Shown one piece after another: positions 40,991 through 50,689 of a stretch of DNA of 64,000 nt. Each line of letters opens with the position of its first letter. Within the stretch, counting starts at the first letter, position 1. Both the position numbers and the translations under genes were made by a program. The DNA is from Moheibacter sp035515075 (GTDB taxonomy: Bacteria; Bacteroidota; Bacteroidia; Flavobacteriales; Weeksellaceae): positions 62,001 to 126,000 of the forward strand of contig DATJBZ010000037.1 in assembly GCA_035515075.1 (NCBI GenBank), in the 5' to 3' direction. The notes beneath the pieces were generated by a model. That model worked only from the letters and a program-made list of their open reading frames with translations. It made no database searches and had not been told where the DNA came from.

Positions 40991-42370
40991 TTATTCAACA
41001 ACCACCAAATTCTGATAAGCGCCAGCCGTAGGAGCAGAAGTTCTTGGTTGATTCAGTAAATCCAAAGGCACCCAATTGGCATAGGTCGGATTGCCCAATC
41101 CTGCCGCAGGTGAATTTTCTTTCAAGCGCACATCGTTTTTGCCAAATCCTGGATCGACATATTTTGGATCTTCATTGAGGTTGGAATTGTCAATGCCACT
41201 CAGTTCACTTGGAAAGTCCATGCGAATGATGTTGTTTTTGAAATCATGGTTGAAAGTACTGCTGCCTTGGTCAAAAATAACCGCATTGGAAGATCGGCCA
41301 TAAAAGATGCAATTGTAAAAATTCGCTTGAACCAAAGGCAAGTTCACATCGTTTTCTCCTAAATTCCCCAAGAAAAGGCTGTAATTTCCACCAGCGCCTT
41401 GACCGATGTTGAAGTAGTTTGAAAAAGTGGAATGCACAAATTGTACATCACCGCCTTCAATCGCCAAAGCAGCTAAATTGCTGTTGCTCACCACCAAGTT
41501 TTCTCCCCGAATTTTGGAATTAATGCCGTACAAACCGATTTTTTCATTGTTCAAAATTTTGGAATTGCTGATATTTAAGTTCGAATGGTCGACTTCCAAA
41601 CCAACGCTTCCGCCTTTGATGATGGCGTGTTGAATCGAGTTTTCAATACCTTGAGGCGTTTTCAATTTGATTTTTCCCCAATTGTTTGGCAAAGAATCCG
41701 AACGTTCGTCCATGCGGTCCGTTCTGAAAATGACCTCATTTTGAAAGCTTCCTTGAACGTTTAATGCGCCATGAATGGTCAAATTGGCGTTGCTGTGAAA
41801 ATATATTTTGGTTTTTGGACCGATGTTTAAATCGTTTGCTTGGATGTTGCCAAACAAAACGCGCGAATAGCTTTGGTCCCAATTGTTTTCAGTCAATTGA
41901 TAATTCTCATTCATTTCAACATTGTAAAACTTGGCTTTTTCGATGTAAGACAAAAGCTTCACTTGCTGAAATCCTGCTTCGGTTTCGACCACAATTTCAT
42001 CTTCATAATGTGGATTGTTGGGCGCTTCCTGGGCGGCAATTTCGATGAATACGATGATGCTGTCTTTTTTTCGAATGGCGACTTGGTCAAAAGTATGCCC
42101 TGGCATGCCGTCCACATTGATCTTGAAATAAGAGTTTTCTCCTTTGTTCAAATAAATTTTTGGAACGAAAACATCTTTGTTTTGTCGGTTGTGAATGCTC
42201 AGCCTGTAAGTTTGTGATTGGGTGTAATTGAAAATGGTGTCCAAATTCAAGGTGTCGTTTGAGAAACTCAATTCTTCACTGGCCAAATCATAGTCAAAAT
42301 CATCTCGACATGAAGCAATGCCTATCACCAAAGCAATCAAACTTAAAACAAACAGCTGACGAATTTTCAT
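40991..42370 (-). CDS. Lipoprotein with right-handed parallel beta-helix
   Basis: 459 residues. The lipoprotein signal ends in VIGIASC (Cys21). An N-terminal beta-sandwich (about 25-150) is followed by a region rich in Asn, Gly and Ser with repeated hydrophobic-polar strands (LNIGPKTKIYFHSNANLTIHG, SNLNISNSKILNNEKIGLYG), the pattern of a parallel beta-helix as found in pectate-lyase-like and polysaccharide-binding proteins. It ends with DVRLKENSPAAGLGNP, a motif seen in such proteins of Bacteroidota. No catalytic residues are identified. It shares its upstream region with rpmE2, divergently. Confidence 0.78.
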   Translation of the reverse strand: MKIRQLFVLSLIALVIGIASCRDDFDYDLASEELSFSNDTLNLDTIFNYTQSQTYRLSIHNRQNKDVFVPKIYLNKGENSYFKINVDGMPGHTFDQVAIRKKDSIIVFIEIAAQEAPNNPHYEDEIVVETEAGFQQVKLLSYIEKAKFYNVEMNENYQLTENNWDQSYSRVLFGNIQANDLNIGPKTKIYFHSNANLTIHGALNVQGSFQNEVIFRTDRMDERSDSLPNNWGKIKLKTPQGIENSIQHAIIKGGSVGLEVDHSNLNISNSKILNNEKIGLYGINSKIRGENLVVSNSNLAALAIEGGDVQFVHSTFSNYFNIGQGAGGNYSLFLGNLGENDVNLPLVQANFYNCIFYGRSSNAVIFDQGSSTFNHDFKNNIIRMDFPSELSGIDNSNLNEDPKYVDPGFGKNDVRLKENSPAAGLGNPTYANWVPLDLLNQPRTSAPTAGAYQNLVVVE

Positions 42371-42523
42371 AATTTTAAATTAATTGAAGCAAAACTAATT
42401 AAATCTAAGGAATGTGCCATGATGAATTGTTCAGTATTTGTGTAATATTTGTTAAATCTGTCTAAGATTTGTTAGAATAAAAAGAGTGAAAGTCAATGAA
42501 AGAAAATATTTTGTTTCAAAAGG

Positions 42524-42553
42524 TTTTTTGTTTGGTTGAATTCCTTATATTTG
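42524..42553 (+). promoter_or_regulatory. Promoter of rpmE2
   Basis: TATATTTG at 42546-42553, followed by CA, is an exact -7 match. TTTTTTG at 42524-42530 is a -33 candidate at a slightly short 15-nt spacing. The ATG is 23 bases downstream. Confidence 0.6.
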
Positions 42554-42576
42554 CACACTCTAAAGTCAAAGAAGAA

Positions 42577-42828
42577 ATGAAAAAAGGAATACATCCAGAA
42601 AATTATCGCTTAGTTGCATTCAAAGATATGAGTAATGACGAGACTTTCATTTGTCGTTCAGCAGCTGAAACTAAAGAAACGATTGAAGTTGATGGCGTAG
42701 AATATCCATTGATCAAAATGGAGATTTCTAGTACGTCACACCCGTTTTATACTGGTAAGATGAAATTGGTCGATACTGCAGGACGTATTGACAAATTCAA
42801 AAGCAAATACGCTAAATTCAAGAAATAA
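42577..42828 (+). CDS. rpmE2: 50S ribosomal protein L31, type B
   Basis: 83 residues from MKKGIHPENYRLV. Type B bL31 lacks the CxxC zinc site of type A; here CRSAAETKETIEVDGVEYP and STSHPFYTGKMKLVD are the type B signatures. In organisms with both types, type B replaces the zinc form under zinc shortage; whether a type A gene exists elsewhere is not known. A longer frame upstream is rejected because it would include the promoter. Confidence 0.95.
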   Translation: MKKGIHPENYRLVAFKDMSNDETFICRSAAETKETIEVDGVEYPLIKMEISSTSHPFYTGKMKLVDTAGRIDKFKSKYAKFKK

Positions 42829-42854
42829 GCCACTCGCTTTTGATGATAAGATAA

Positions 42855-42889
42855 AGGCCGTTTCGATTTTTCGAAGCGGTCTATTTTTG
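42855..42889 (+). terminator. Terminator after rpmE2
   Basis: AGGCCGTTTCGA pairs with TCGAAGCGGTCT (two G-T pairs) and is followed by ATTTTTG. Confidence 0.65.
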
Positions 42890-42985
42890 TTGTATGAAAC
42901 TGCTGAAATGTCTTTGTATTTTCTTTATAAAGTCAAATCAATAAAATTTTGAATAAGAAATTAAAGTTCAAAAAGCATTCAGGGT

Positions 42986-43687
42986 TTATTCTTTTTCAGC
43001 TTCAAAAAAGACTCTTTCCAAAGGAGCATTGTCCGCATCTTCCACAGAGAAATCGCCAATTTGGGTTCGCCTCAATTCGGTCAAATATGCACCAGAATCC
43101 AAAGCTTTGCCAAAATCATGTGCCAACGAACGAATGTAAGTTCCTTTTCCACAATGTACATAGAACTGTAGGAATTCTCCATCAATTGCCGTGATTTTAA
43201 AATCATAAATAGAAACGTTTCTGGCTTTCAATTCGACTTCTTTTCCAGCTCTGGCCAATTCATACAAACGTTTTCCATCGACTTTCACAGCGGAGTGCGC
43301 AGGAGGAAATTGCGCGATGTCACCGATGAATTGTTGGGTGGTTTGGTGAATGAGTGCTTCGGTAATGTGAGCCGTTGGATAAGTTTGATCTTCCTCTGAT
43401 TCTGTATCATAGGTCGGTGTGCTCACGCCCAATTTAAAAGTGCCGGTGTAGACCTTAGACGTTGCTTGGATTTCATCAATTTTTTTGGTGAATTTACCTG
43501 TGCAAATGATCAACAGTCCCGTGGCTTTGGGATCCAAAGTGCCTGCATGGCCAACTTTGATTTTTTTCAATCGGTATGCTTTTCGGATGTTCCATCGGAT
43601 TTTATTGACCACATCAAAGGAGGTCCAATCCAAAGGTTTGTCGATCAAAAAAACTTTCCCTTCTTGAATTTCTTCTACACTAATCAT
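42986..43687 (-). CDS. truB: tRNA pseudouridine(55) synthase
   Basis: 233 residues. TruB makes pseudouridine 55 in the tRNA T-loop. The catalytic Asp52 is in KVGHAGTLDPKATGLL, after LIDKPLDWTSFDVV; QFPPAHSAVKVDGKRLYELAR and CGKGTYIRSLAHDFG complete the fold. There is no PUA domain at the C-terminus, a short form common in Bacteroidota. It overlaps the upstream uppP by eight bases, so translation is coupled. Confidence 0.95.
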   Translation of the reverse strand: MISVEEIQEGKVFLIDKPLDWTSFDVVNKIRWNIRKAYRLKKIKVGHAGTLDPKATGLLIICTGKFTKKIDEIQATSKVYTGTFKLGVSTPTYDTESEEDQTYPTAHITEALIHQTTQQFIGDIAQFPPAHSAVKVDGKRLYELARAGKEVELKARNVSIYDFKITAIDGEFLQFYVHCGKGTYIRSLAHDFGKALDSGAYLTELRRTQIGDFSVEDADNAPLERVFFEAEKE

Positions 43688-44561
43688 TTGTAGCGTTTTG
43701 AGTCGTCATTTCTATGGAATTCGCAACAGCAGCATCCGTTGTTTTTGGATTTTGCCAGAAATAAATGAGCAAAATGATGCCGATGACAATGCGGTACCAT
43801 CCCCAAACTTTGAAGCCAAATTTGGTCAAAATGGCAATGAAAGATTTGATGGCAATCATCGCGACAACAAAGGCCAAAACATTGCCAATTAAAAACAAAG
43901 CAATATGGTGTTGGTCTTGAATGATCATTTCATAACCTTTCATTTCATTCACAGTTCCCTTTCCCCATGTCTTGACAAAGATGGAATAAACCGTTACCGC
44001 CAACATTGTAGGAACGGCCAAGAAAAATGAGAATTCAGCAGCTGCTTTTCTGCTCAAACCATGGGCCATTCCGCCGATGATCGAGGCTGCAGAGCGACTT
44101 GTGCCAGGCATCATCGCCAAACATTGCCAAAATCCAATGGACAAGGCGGTTTTGATGTTGATTTCTTTTTCGTCCAAGACTTTTGGGTTTTTGAACCATT
44201 TGTCCACAAATAACAATACAATTCCGCCCAAAATTAAAACAGAAGAAATTGCGATTTGGTTGCCCAAAACGGCTTCAATTTTGTCATCAAAAAGATAACC
44301 CAAAACCAAGGCAGGCAATACAGCAATGCACAATTTGAGGTAAAAATTTATGTTGGAAAAATCAAAGAATTTTCGCCAATATAAAACCACAACCGATAAA
44401 ATCGCACCAAATTGTATCGACACTTGAAACATCTTAAGAAACTCTCCTTCAGGCATGCCCATCAATGCGGCCAAAAAGCCCATGTGTGCAGTGGATGAAA
44501 TCGGTAAATATTCGGTCAAGCCTTCAATGATAGCGATCAGAATCGCTTCCAAATAATTCAT
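43680..44561 (-). CDS. uppP: Undecaprenyl-diphosphate phosphatase
   Basis: 293 residues with about eight membrane helices. UppP/BacA removes one phosphate from undecaprenyl diphosphate to recycle the carrier for cell wall and glycan synthesis, and can confer bacitracin tolerance. The active-site motifs EGLTEYLPISSTAHM and PGTSRSAASIIGGM are intact. It overlaps DUF3098 upstream by four bases (ATGA) and truB downstream by eight, so the four genes form one operon. Confidence 0.96.
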   Translation of the reverse strand: MNYLEAILIAIIEGLTEYLPISSTAHMGFLAALMGMPEGEFLKMFQVSIQFGAILSVVVLYWRKFFDFSNINFYLKLCIAVLPALVLGYLFDDKIEAVLGNQIAISSVLILGGIVLLFVDKWFKNPKVLDEKEINIKTALSIGFWQCLAMMPGTSRSAASIIGGMAHGLSRKAAAEFSFFLAVPTMLAVTVYSIFVKTWGKGTVNEMKGYEMIIQDQHHIALFLIGNVLAFVVAMIAIKSFIAILTKFGFKVWGWYRIVIGIILLIYFWQNPKTTDAAVANSIEMTTQNATND

Positions 44562-44848
44562 GAATTTTTATTTTTGTTGGGATTGAGCAATATGGCATAG
44601 ACTTCAATGGCAAAACCTAAAAGCACAAGAAAAGGTGCCAAACGGATCCTGCGCCATGAGAAAATCCCTTCATTCCAGTAATTGACATCATATACGCCAT
44701 CTGGCCGTGTGTTGGCATCTGCGCCAGTCATTAATAAAAATCCCAATAGAATAATGGCCAAGCCGATGCCCATGAAAATGTAATTTCTCTTTCCAAATAA
44801 GAAAGTGGGTTGCACCTCATTTGGCGTTATGTTTTTTTTGTCTTTCAT
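44558..44848 (-). CDS. DUF3098 membrane protein
   Basis: 96 residues from MKDKKNITPNEVQ; a longer open frame upstream is rejected as it runs into ftsX. There are two helices (NYIFMGIGLAIILLGFLLM and APFLVLLGFAIEVYAILL) joined by a loop (GADANTRPDGVYDVNYWNE, then GIFSWRRI). DUF3098 is a small Bacteroidota family that always, or nearly always, lies between ftsX and uppP. No function is known; a link to cell division or envelope growth is plausible from this context. Confidence 0.85.
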   Translation of the reverse strand: MKDKKNITPNEVQPTFLFGKRNYIFMGIGLAIILLGFLLMTGADANTRPDGVYDVNYWNEGIFSWRRIRLAPFLVLLGFAIEVYAILLNPNKNKNS

Positions 44849-44865
44849 GTTGAAATGATATGAAT

Positions 44866-45756
44866 TTAATACAATTGGTCGCTTCTCAACCTTAAATAGC
44901 GCCAAGTAGCGATGCCCGTACTGATGAGTGCGATGAACACACCTACGGTAATTAAAATGCCCATTAGCCAATAATAATCTTCTTGCCACCAAGGTAAGCT
45001 CACCATCTTGGAAAAGTAGTACCACATGCCACCCAGCATCAAAATGGCCAAGATAGCTCCTAGAAAGCCAAGGCCTGCACTCTGTAACAAGAAAGGTTTG
45101 ATGATGAACCTTCTTCTGGCACCCACCAATTGCATGGTTTTGATGCTAAATCTTTTGGAATAAATGCGCAAACGGATGGAGTTGTTGATCAATACCATGA
45201 CGATCACCAAGAAAATTCCCGCCAAAATCATCAACCAAAAACGGATGCGATCAATGTTGTTGTACACCGTTGTCATCAATTCATCGTCATTCACGACTTC
45301 ACTGATCAGCGGATGGGAAGCCAAAATATTTTTGATGCTGTCGACTTGTTCTGGATTGACAAAGTCGGGTTGCAAGGTAATCATCACGGAAGATGGGAAA
45401 ATGTTGGCTTCGAAAATCGCATTGTCATCAATGCCCAATTCTTTTTTGGCAATTTCTGATGCTTTTTCTTTGGAAATGTATTGGGTGTTTTTGATGAAAG
45501 TATGTTGTGCCTTTAAAGAATCAATGTATGCATACTGTTTCTCCAATTCTTTGTCTTGTGCTTTTGGATCGTATTCTTCAGTGAAAAACGCTTCCAATTT
45601 CAATTGCTCTTTGATGTAATCCGCATAGCTCTGCGCGTTGATGATGATTAAACCAAATAGGCCCAATAAAAATAAGACCAATGAAATACTGATGACCACA
45701 GTAATGTTTGAAGACCGTAATCTGCCTTGGTTGAATTTGTCGCTTTGTTTTGACAT
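44866..45756 (-). CDS. ftsX: Cell division protein FtsX
   Basis: 296 residues. FtsX is the membrane part of FtsEX, which activates peptidoglycan hydrolases at the septum. There is an N-terminal helix (VVISISLVLFLLGLFGLII), a periplasmic domain (about 55-170), and three C-terminal helices beginning RIRFWLMILAGIFLVIVMVL and including ISTGIATWRYLR. ftsE is not adjacent, as is often so in Bacteroidota. First gene of the ftsX-DUF3098-uppP-truB unit. Confidence 0.93.
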   Translation of the reverse strand: MSKQSDKFNQGRLRSSNITVVISISLVLFLLGLFGLIIINAQSYADYIKEQLKLEAFFTEEYDPKAQDKELEKQYAYIDSLKAQHTFIKNTQYISKEKASEIAKKELGIDDNAIFEANIFPSSVMITLQPDFVNPEQVDSIKNILASHPLISEVVNDDELMTTVYNNIDRIRFWLMILAGIFLVIVMVLINNSIRLRIYSKRFSIKTMQLVGARRRFIIKPFLLQSAGLGFLGAILAILMLGGMWYYFSKMVSLPWWQEDYYWLMGILITVGVFIALISTGIATWRYLRLRSDQLY

Positions 45757-46049
45757 TGATTTTTATTTTGTGTGCTAAGGTATAAAAAAACTTTCTTTGG
45801 CCATTCTTATTGAATCGCTTTGTTGTTAAACATTTGCTAAAAATCAATGGAAATTCTTGGCCAAAAACCAAACTGTAGGGCATGAAAAAGGGGGCGTGCT
45901 AAAAGTCGGAATTACAGTTCGAATGACTACCAATTGCCCAATAAAAGCTAATTGATACTCGGTGGCAGAAAGGCAATTGACTTAAAATGACCCCCAGAAT
46001 TGAAAATATAGGATTGAACCACTCATTTCTTCCCCTCAAAAATACAAAA

Positions 46050-47093
46050 TTATTTGGGATTAGTTGAAGTTTGATTTTCATCATTGCCAAATTCCAATTT
46101 GTAAATGCGAAACAACCACAAAACCAAACTTAAAAATATGGGGCCAAATATGATGCCGATGAACCCAAAAATGTTGACGCCAATGATGACCCCGAAAATG
46201 GTAATCAATGGATGCACATCAGCCATGACCTTTTGCAACCAAAATCGAAAAACATTGTCCGATAAACCGACCACAATTAAACAATAAGCTAACAACAAAT
46301 ACGCATTGGTCGAGTCACCGCTGGCCAATAAATAAATACAAGCAGGCACATAAATGATCGCTGCGCCGACGACCGGTAACATGGCACCAAATATCGTTAA
46401 AATGAACCAACTAAAGGAATCGTCCAATCCAAAGATCAAATAGCCAATGTAAGCAATTATGGCTTGGATCAAAGCGACCAATGGAACACCCACGGCATTT
46501 GAGATGACCAAATCTCGCAAGTCTTTGTTCATTACAACCAAGTTGTTGGCTTTCAAAGGGATGTTTTTGTAAAACCAATTTTCCATATTGTGGTAGCTGC
46601 TCAGCATGAAATACAACAACAAGTAGGCAATGCCCAATTGAACAATGCTATTGATGGATGTGTTTAGAATTTCTTGGATGATTTTGATGGAATAGGCAGT
46701 AACGTCTCCCAAGTTGATTTCTTTCAATACGTCTACACCAAACTCTTGGTGGATTTGGTTCAAGCCCAATTCGATTTTTTCTTGAATTTTATCTTTGTTA
46801 TTGATCGCTTCTGTGACCTTTGTTGACAACATATTGGCCAAAAACACCAAAGGCGTGACCACGACCAAAATACTGGTGAACATCAAGGCGATGATCGAAA
46901 CCAATTTCGGCCATTTCCATTTGAATTGCATCCATCGCAAAGGGTGAATTAATAAAACGTACAAACAGAAAGCGCCCAATACGCCTGGCAAAAACACCAG
47001 TAAATTCTTTAAAACCAAAAACATCAACAGTATGGCGATGATGATGAAAAAAACTTGTCGTAAAATGCTGTTGGGAATGTAGCGATGTTTCAT
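46050..47093 (-). CDS. AI-2E family transporter
   Basis: 347 residues from MKHRYIPNSILRQ, with about seven to eight membrane helices. The family (PerM/YdiK-like, named after TqsA) comprises permeases with varied roles, from autoinducer-2 export to ion transport. The C-terminal block PVVGAAIIYVPACIYLL followed by IFGVIIGVNIFGFIGIIFGP is typical. Upstream (45757-46049, between it and ftsX) is a 293-base gap with no gene; it contains an 8-bp inverted repeat CAATTGCC/GGCAATTG. The substrate is unknown. Confidence 0.85.
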   Translation of the reverse strand: MKHRYIPNSILRQVFFIIIAILLMFLVLKNLLVFLPGVLGAFCLYVLLIHPLRWMQFKWKWPKLVSIIALMFTSILVVVTPLVFLANMLSTKVTEAINNKDKIQEKIELGLNQIHQEFGVDVLKEINLGDVTAYSIKIIQEILNTSINSIVQLGIAYLLLYFMLSSYHNMENWFYKNIPLKANNLVVMNKDLRDLVISNAVGVPLVALIQAIIAYIGYLIFGLDDSFSWFILTIFGAMLPVVGAAIIYVPACIYLLASGDSTNAYLLLAYCLIVVGLSDNVFRFWLQKVMADVHPLITIFGVIIGVNIFGFIGIIFGPIFLSLVLWLFRIYKLEFGNDENQTSTNPK

Positions 47094-47188
47094 AAAATGC
47101 CTAGTTTCAACCAAATGTAAATAAATATTTCCTATTAAATTGAGAACGCATCAAATCTTAACATCAACTTTTCATGACAATCAATAAG

Positions 47189-48418
47189 TTATCTTTCAAT
47201 GAATTGATAATAAGCGCATTTCAAATAAGCGCCTTCCTCAAAAGTGACAGGATGGTCGATGTCGTGGGTGGTTTGCTCGATGATTTTGAATCTTCTTCCT
47301 GAATTTTTCAATTGAACCGAATTGATTTCAAAAAAATCTTCGGCCAAAACACGGGAGGAACATGAAGCCAACACCAACAATCCGTTTTTTGCAGTCAATT
47401 GCGCACCCAACCTTGCCAATTGCGCATATTTTTTTTGTGCCAAATGGGCTTCTTTTTTGCTTTTCGCAAAGGAAGGAGGATCAATGACCACCAAATCAAA
47501 GGTTTTACCTTCTTGAATCAACGTTTTCAAGATCTCAAAAGCATCGCCTTCCAAGGTCCAATGCTTGCCTGTAAATTGATTCAATTTGGCATTGTTTTTT
47601 GCCATTTCCAAAGCTTGTCCGCTCACATCCAAACTTGTCACCTCTTTTGCGCCACCGACCAAAGCGTGTACTGAAAAGCCGCCCGCATAAGAAAAAACAT
47701 CCAAGACGGTTTTGTTTTTGGCCAAATTGCCCACTTTTTTGCGGTTGTCACGGTGATCCAGAAAATAACCGGTTTTGTGTCCTTTGATCACATCGGCTGA
47801 AAAATGAACGCCATGTTCGATGAATTGAATGATGGGATTTTTTAAATCTCCATACAAAACTTGGCCATCTTGGAAGCCATGGGCTTCATCTTGTTGCAAT
47901 TGTCGGCTCAAACGCAAAACGACAACTTGGCAATCAGTAACCGAAATCAGTGCGCTGAGCATCATTTCTAAATAAGGAAACCAAATGGCGCTGTACAATT
48001 TAACGACCAAAACCTCAGCATACACATCTGCGATAAATCCAGGGAAACCGTCATTTTCACCAAAAAGCAAACGATAACTATTGGTTTTTGTGCGCAACAA
48101 TGGTTTTCTGATGTCAAATGCGCAATTGATTTTTTCTGTAAAAAAAGCTTGATCGATGGGTATGCCGCTGTAATGATGCAACATTTTGATGCGGATTGGT
48201 GAAGCGGGATCGTACAAACCTACGCCATACACTTGGTTGTTTCTTTGTCGAAATAAAATGGCGAGATCGCCTGGATTTCCTTCTTTGTTGATTTTTTCAA
48301 TGCTGTTGGAAAAAACCCATGGATGCGCGGATTTGTTCATTTTTTGTTCCGCATGGGTCGTCAATTTGACAGCTAAATTCTGCACTTGGAGCACAGGAAA
48401 TTCACAGTTAAAGATCAT
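47189..48418 (-). CDS. RlmI-like class I SAM-dependent rRNA methyltransferase
   Basis: 409 residues. An N-terminal PUA domain (about 10-90, HPWVFSNSIEKINKEGNPGD) is followed by a small RNA-binding region and a Rossmann methyltransferase (about 175-400). SAM motifs are LDVFSYAGGFSVHAL and SLDVSGQALEMAKNN, and the catalytic motif is VVIDPPSFAKSKK with the conserved Cys in LASCSSR. The E. coli relative RlmI makes m5C1962 in 23S rRNA. Which base is modified here is inference from homology. The lipoprotein at 48449 is upstream on the same strand. Confidence 0.88.
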   Translation of the reverse strand: MIFNCEFPVLQVQNLAVKLTTHAEQKMNKSAHPWVFSNSIEKINKEGNPGDLAILFRQRNNQVYGVGLYDPASPIRIKMLHHYSGIPIDQAFFTEKINCAFDIRKPLLRTKTNSYRLLFGENDGFPGFIADVYAEVLVVKLYSAIWFPYLEMMLSALISVTDCQVVVLRLSRQLQQDEAHGFQDGQVLYGDLKNPIIQFIEHGVHFSADVIKGHKTGYFLDHRDNRKKVGNLAKNKTVLDVFSYAGGFSVHALVGGAKEVTSLDVSGQALEMAKNNAKLNQFTGKHWTLEGDAFEILKTLIQEGKTFDLVVIDPPSFAKSKKEAHLAQKKYAQLARLGAQLTAKNGLLVLASCSSRVLAEDFFEINSVQLKNSGRRFKIIEQTTHDIDHPVTFEEGAYLKCAYYQFIER

Positions 48419-48448
48419 TTTGTTTGGAATGAAAGTTTACGTTGGAAA

Positions 48449-48865
48449 TTATTCTCCAGCCGCTGCAGAACGCAATTTAGAAGACCATTGGGTCCATTTT
48501 TGTTTGTCTTCTGCCGTCATTTTGTTCATTTGATCTTGTGCTTTCTTTGACCACTCAACGCCTTCTGACATCAATAGGTGCAATTTTTCAGAATCGTTTT
48601 TTGCGGATGCTTCCATGATTTCGTTGAAATACTGCGCATAATCTTGTGCGAATTTCTGATTTTCTTCATTGCTAAATTGAGGAATGTCAGTAGCGATTTT
48701 GGCAGCTTCTTCTAGGTTGCTTTCTTCTTCCAAAATTTCATTCGCAACATGGTGCATATTTTCAATGGCATTTTCTGTAGAATCAACTGCTTTTGACTTT
48801 TCATTTTTGCACGAACTTAAACTGATGATCCCCATCAGAATTAAGCTAAGGGCGGTTTTTTTCAT
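48449..48865 (-). CDS. Lipoprotein of unknown function
   Basis: 138 residues with lipobox SLSSC (Cys19). The mature part is highly helical and charged (NLEEAAKIATDIPQFSNEENQ, then QDYAQYFNEIMEASAKND) and ends WSSKLRSAAAGE. I recognise no family; the low-complexity helical nature resembles small stress or surface lipoproteins. It has a promoter at 48891-48917 and lies before the RlmI-like gene. Confidence 0.7.
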   Translation of the reverse strand: MKKTALSLILMGIISLSSCKNEKSKAVDSTENAIENMHHVANEILEEESNLEEAAKIATDIPQFSNEENQKFAQDYAQYFNEIMEASAKNDSEKLHLLMSEGVEWSKKAQDQMNKMTAEDKQKWTQWSSKLRSAAAGE

Positions 48866-48890
48866 TGTTCGTTGATTTTTTAATAATATT

Positions 48891-48917
48891 CAAAATTAGG
48901 AAAAAAAAGTGAGGCAA
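48891..48917 (-). promoter_or_regulatory. Promoter of the 48449-48865 lipoprotein
   Basis: On the minus strand TTG (48917-48915), a 16-nt spacer and TAATTTTG (48898-48891) match the consensus. The ATG is 25 bases downstream. Confidence 0.55.
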
Positions 48918-48934
48918 TTTTACAATTGAACGGA

Positions 48935-50689
48935 TTAAATATCCATCGATTGAAATTGGGATTCAAACAATCTGAAATAATAGCCTTTTTGATCCAGAAG
49001 TCCTTGATGAGTGCCACTTTCAACGATTTTACCTTTGTCCATGACCAAAATTTGATCGGCATTCTGAATGGTAGACAAACGGTGAGCAATCAAAATGGAA
49101 CTTCTTCCTTTGGTCAGTTTTTGCGTCGCCAGTTGGATCAAGTTTTCGGATTCGGTATCGATCGAAGAAGTTGCTTCATCCAAGACCAAAATTGCGGGAT
49201 TGTAAACATAAGCCCTCAGAAAAGAAATCAATTGTCGTTGTCCTACCGACAAACTCGATCCGCGTTCGTTGACTTCAGTATGATAGCCTTGTGGCAAACT
49301 TTGGATGAAATCATGGATGCCGATTTCTTTGGCAGATTGTTCCACTTCTTCCAAACTGATGTCGTGATTGCCCAAAATGATGTTTTCATAAATCGAGGTA
49401 TTGAACAAGAAAACATCTTGCAAAACGACCGCAATATGGCTTCTCAATTCTTCCATTTCTATCGAATAAATACTTTTACCATCAATTTTGATGTCACCCG
49501 AATCGATGTCATAAAAACGACTCAGTAAATTGATGATCGTAGACTTCCCTGCGCCCGTTGCACCGACAATGGCAATGGTTTCGCCTGGTTTTGCATGAAA
49601 TGAAATGCCTTTGAGGACTTCACTTCCTTCGACATAAGAGAATCGCACATTTTCAAATGAAATGTCTCCTTGGACATCTTTCAATGGAACAGTTCCTTTG
49701 TTGGGTAAAGTTTGGTCTTCATCTAAAATTTTAAAAACACGGTCCGCACCAATCAAACCCCGTTGGATGGAGTTGAAGCGGTCGGCAATTTGTCGCATCG
49801 GCTGGGTCAGCAAAGTGATGTATGAAATAAAAGCAACGACATCTCCTACAGAAAGGTCGCCATGAACTGCCGTTCTCAATCCTCCAAACCACAACAACAA
49901 GCCAATGGCCAAAGCAGAAACCACATCAACGACTGGAAATAGCAAAGCAAAATAGACATTGGTTTTCAAAAAAGCATTGCGCAATTCTTTGTTGATGGTC
50001 TTGAAACCCGCGAATTCTTTTTCTTGGCGGTTGAACAATTGAACGATCATCATTCCGGTCAGTCTTTCTTGAACGAAAGTGTTCATTTTGGCCGTTAAAT
50101 TTCTTTCGGCTTGGTACACCTTTTTCAGTACTTTTTGGAATTGATTGGTCACGATCATCATCAAGGGCAAAATCACGATGACGATGGAGGCAACCATCCA
50201 GTTCATATAATACATCACACAAACGATCAAGGTAATTCTCAACGCATCTACCATCAAAGTAAGAATGCCGTTGTTGAAAATTTCAGCAATGGTTTCTATG
50301 TCAGAAACCGATCTTGTGACCAGAATTCCGTTGGGCGTTCGGTCAAAATAAGCCAATTTGAAACGAATGATGTGGTTGAACAAACGCACTCGAAGGTATC
50401 GAATGACTTTTTGTGCAATTTTATTGGCCAAATAAATCAATGAGAAATTCAGCAAAACCTCCAACACCAAAACACCAATAATGATAAAGATAAAATGAAA
50501 CAGTCCTTGCAGGTCTTTGTTCAAAATGTACAAATCGATGGCATCTTTCATCAAATAAGGACGGTAAGTAGAAACCACTGCGCTAAGAATTGCGACCACC
50601 ACCACCGAAATGAACAACAAACGATAACCCATGCCGATTTTCACGACACGTTTCAAACCACTAAAATCAAATTTGTTGGACTCACTCAT
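48935..50689 (-). CDS. ABC exporter (MsbA/multidrug type)
   Basis: 584 residues from MSESNKFDFSGLKR; a longer frame upstream is rejected as it lies inside truA. Six helices (about 25-310) precede an ATPase domain with Walker A GATGAGKST, signature SLSVGQRQL, Walker B LVLDEATSSID and IAHRLST. Relatives are half-transporter exporters of lipids or drugs (MsbA, BmrA, LmrA type). It overlaps truA by eight bases, so translation is coupled, a pair that recurs in Bacteroidota. The substrate is unknown. Confidence 0.88.
   Translation of the reverse strand: MSESNKFDFSGLKRVVKIGMGYRLLFISVVVVAILSAVVSTYRPYLMKDAIDLYILNKDLQGLFHFIFIIIGVLVLEVLLNFSLIYLANKIAQKVIRYLRVRLFNHIIRFKLAYFDRTPNGILVTRSVSDIETIAEIFNNGILTLMVDALRITLIVCVMYYMNWMVASIVIVILPLMMIVTNQFQKVLKKVYQAERNLTAKMNTFVQERLTGMMIVQLFNRQEKEFAGFKTINKELRNAFLKTNVYFALLFPVVDVVSALAIGLLLWFGGLRTAVHGDLSVGDVVAFISYITLLTQPMRQIADRFNSIQRGLIGADRVFKILDEDQTLPNKGTVPLKDVQGDISFENVRFSYVEGSEVLKGISFHAKPGETIAIVGATGAGKSTIINLLSRFYDIDSGDIKIDGKSIYSIEMEELRSHIAVVLQDVFLFNTSIYENIILGNHDISLEEVEQSAKEIGIHDFIQSLPQGYHTEVNERGSSLSVGQRQLISFLRAYVYNPAILVLDEATSSIDTESENLIQLATQKLTKGRSSILIAHRLSTIQNADQILVMDKGKIVESGTHQGLLDQKGYYFRLFESQFQSMDI

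Noticed and set aside
45757..46049. Gap between ftsX and the AI-2E gene considered for a tRNA
   Set aside because: A GTTCGAAT string is present near 45920, but no cloverleaf or acceptor stem can be drawn. Only a short inverted repeat, CAATTGCC/GGCAATTG, is visible.
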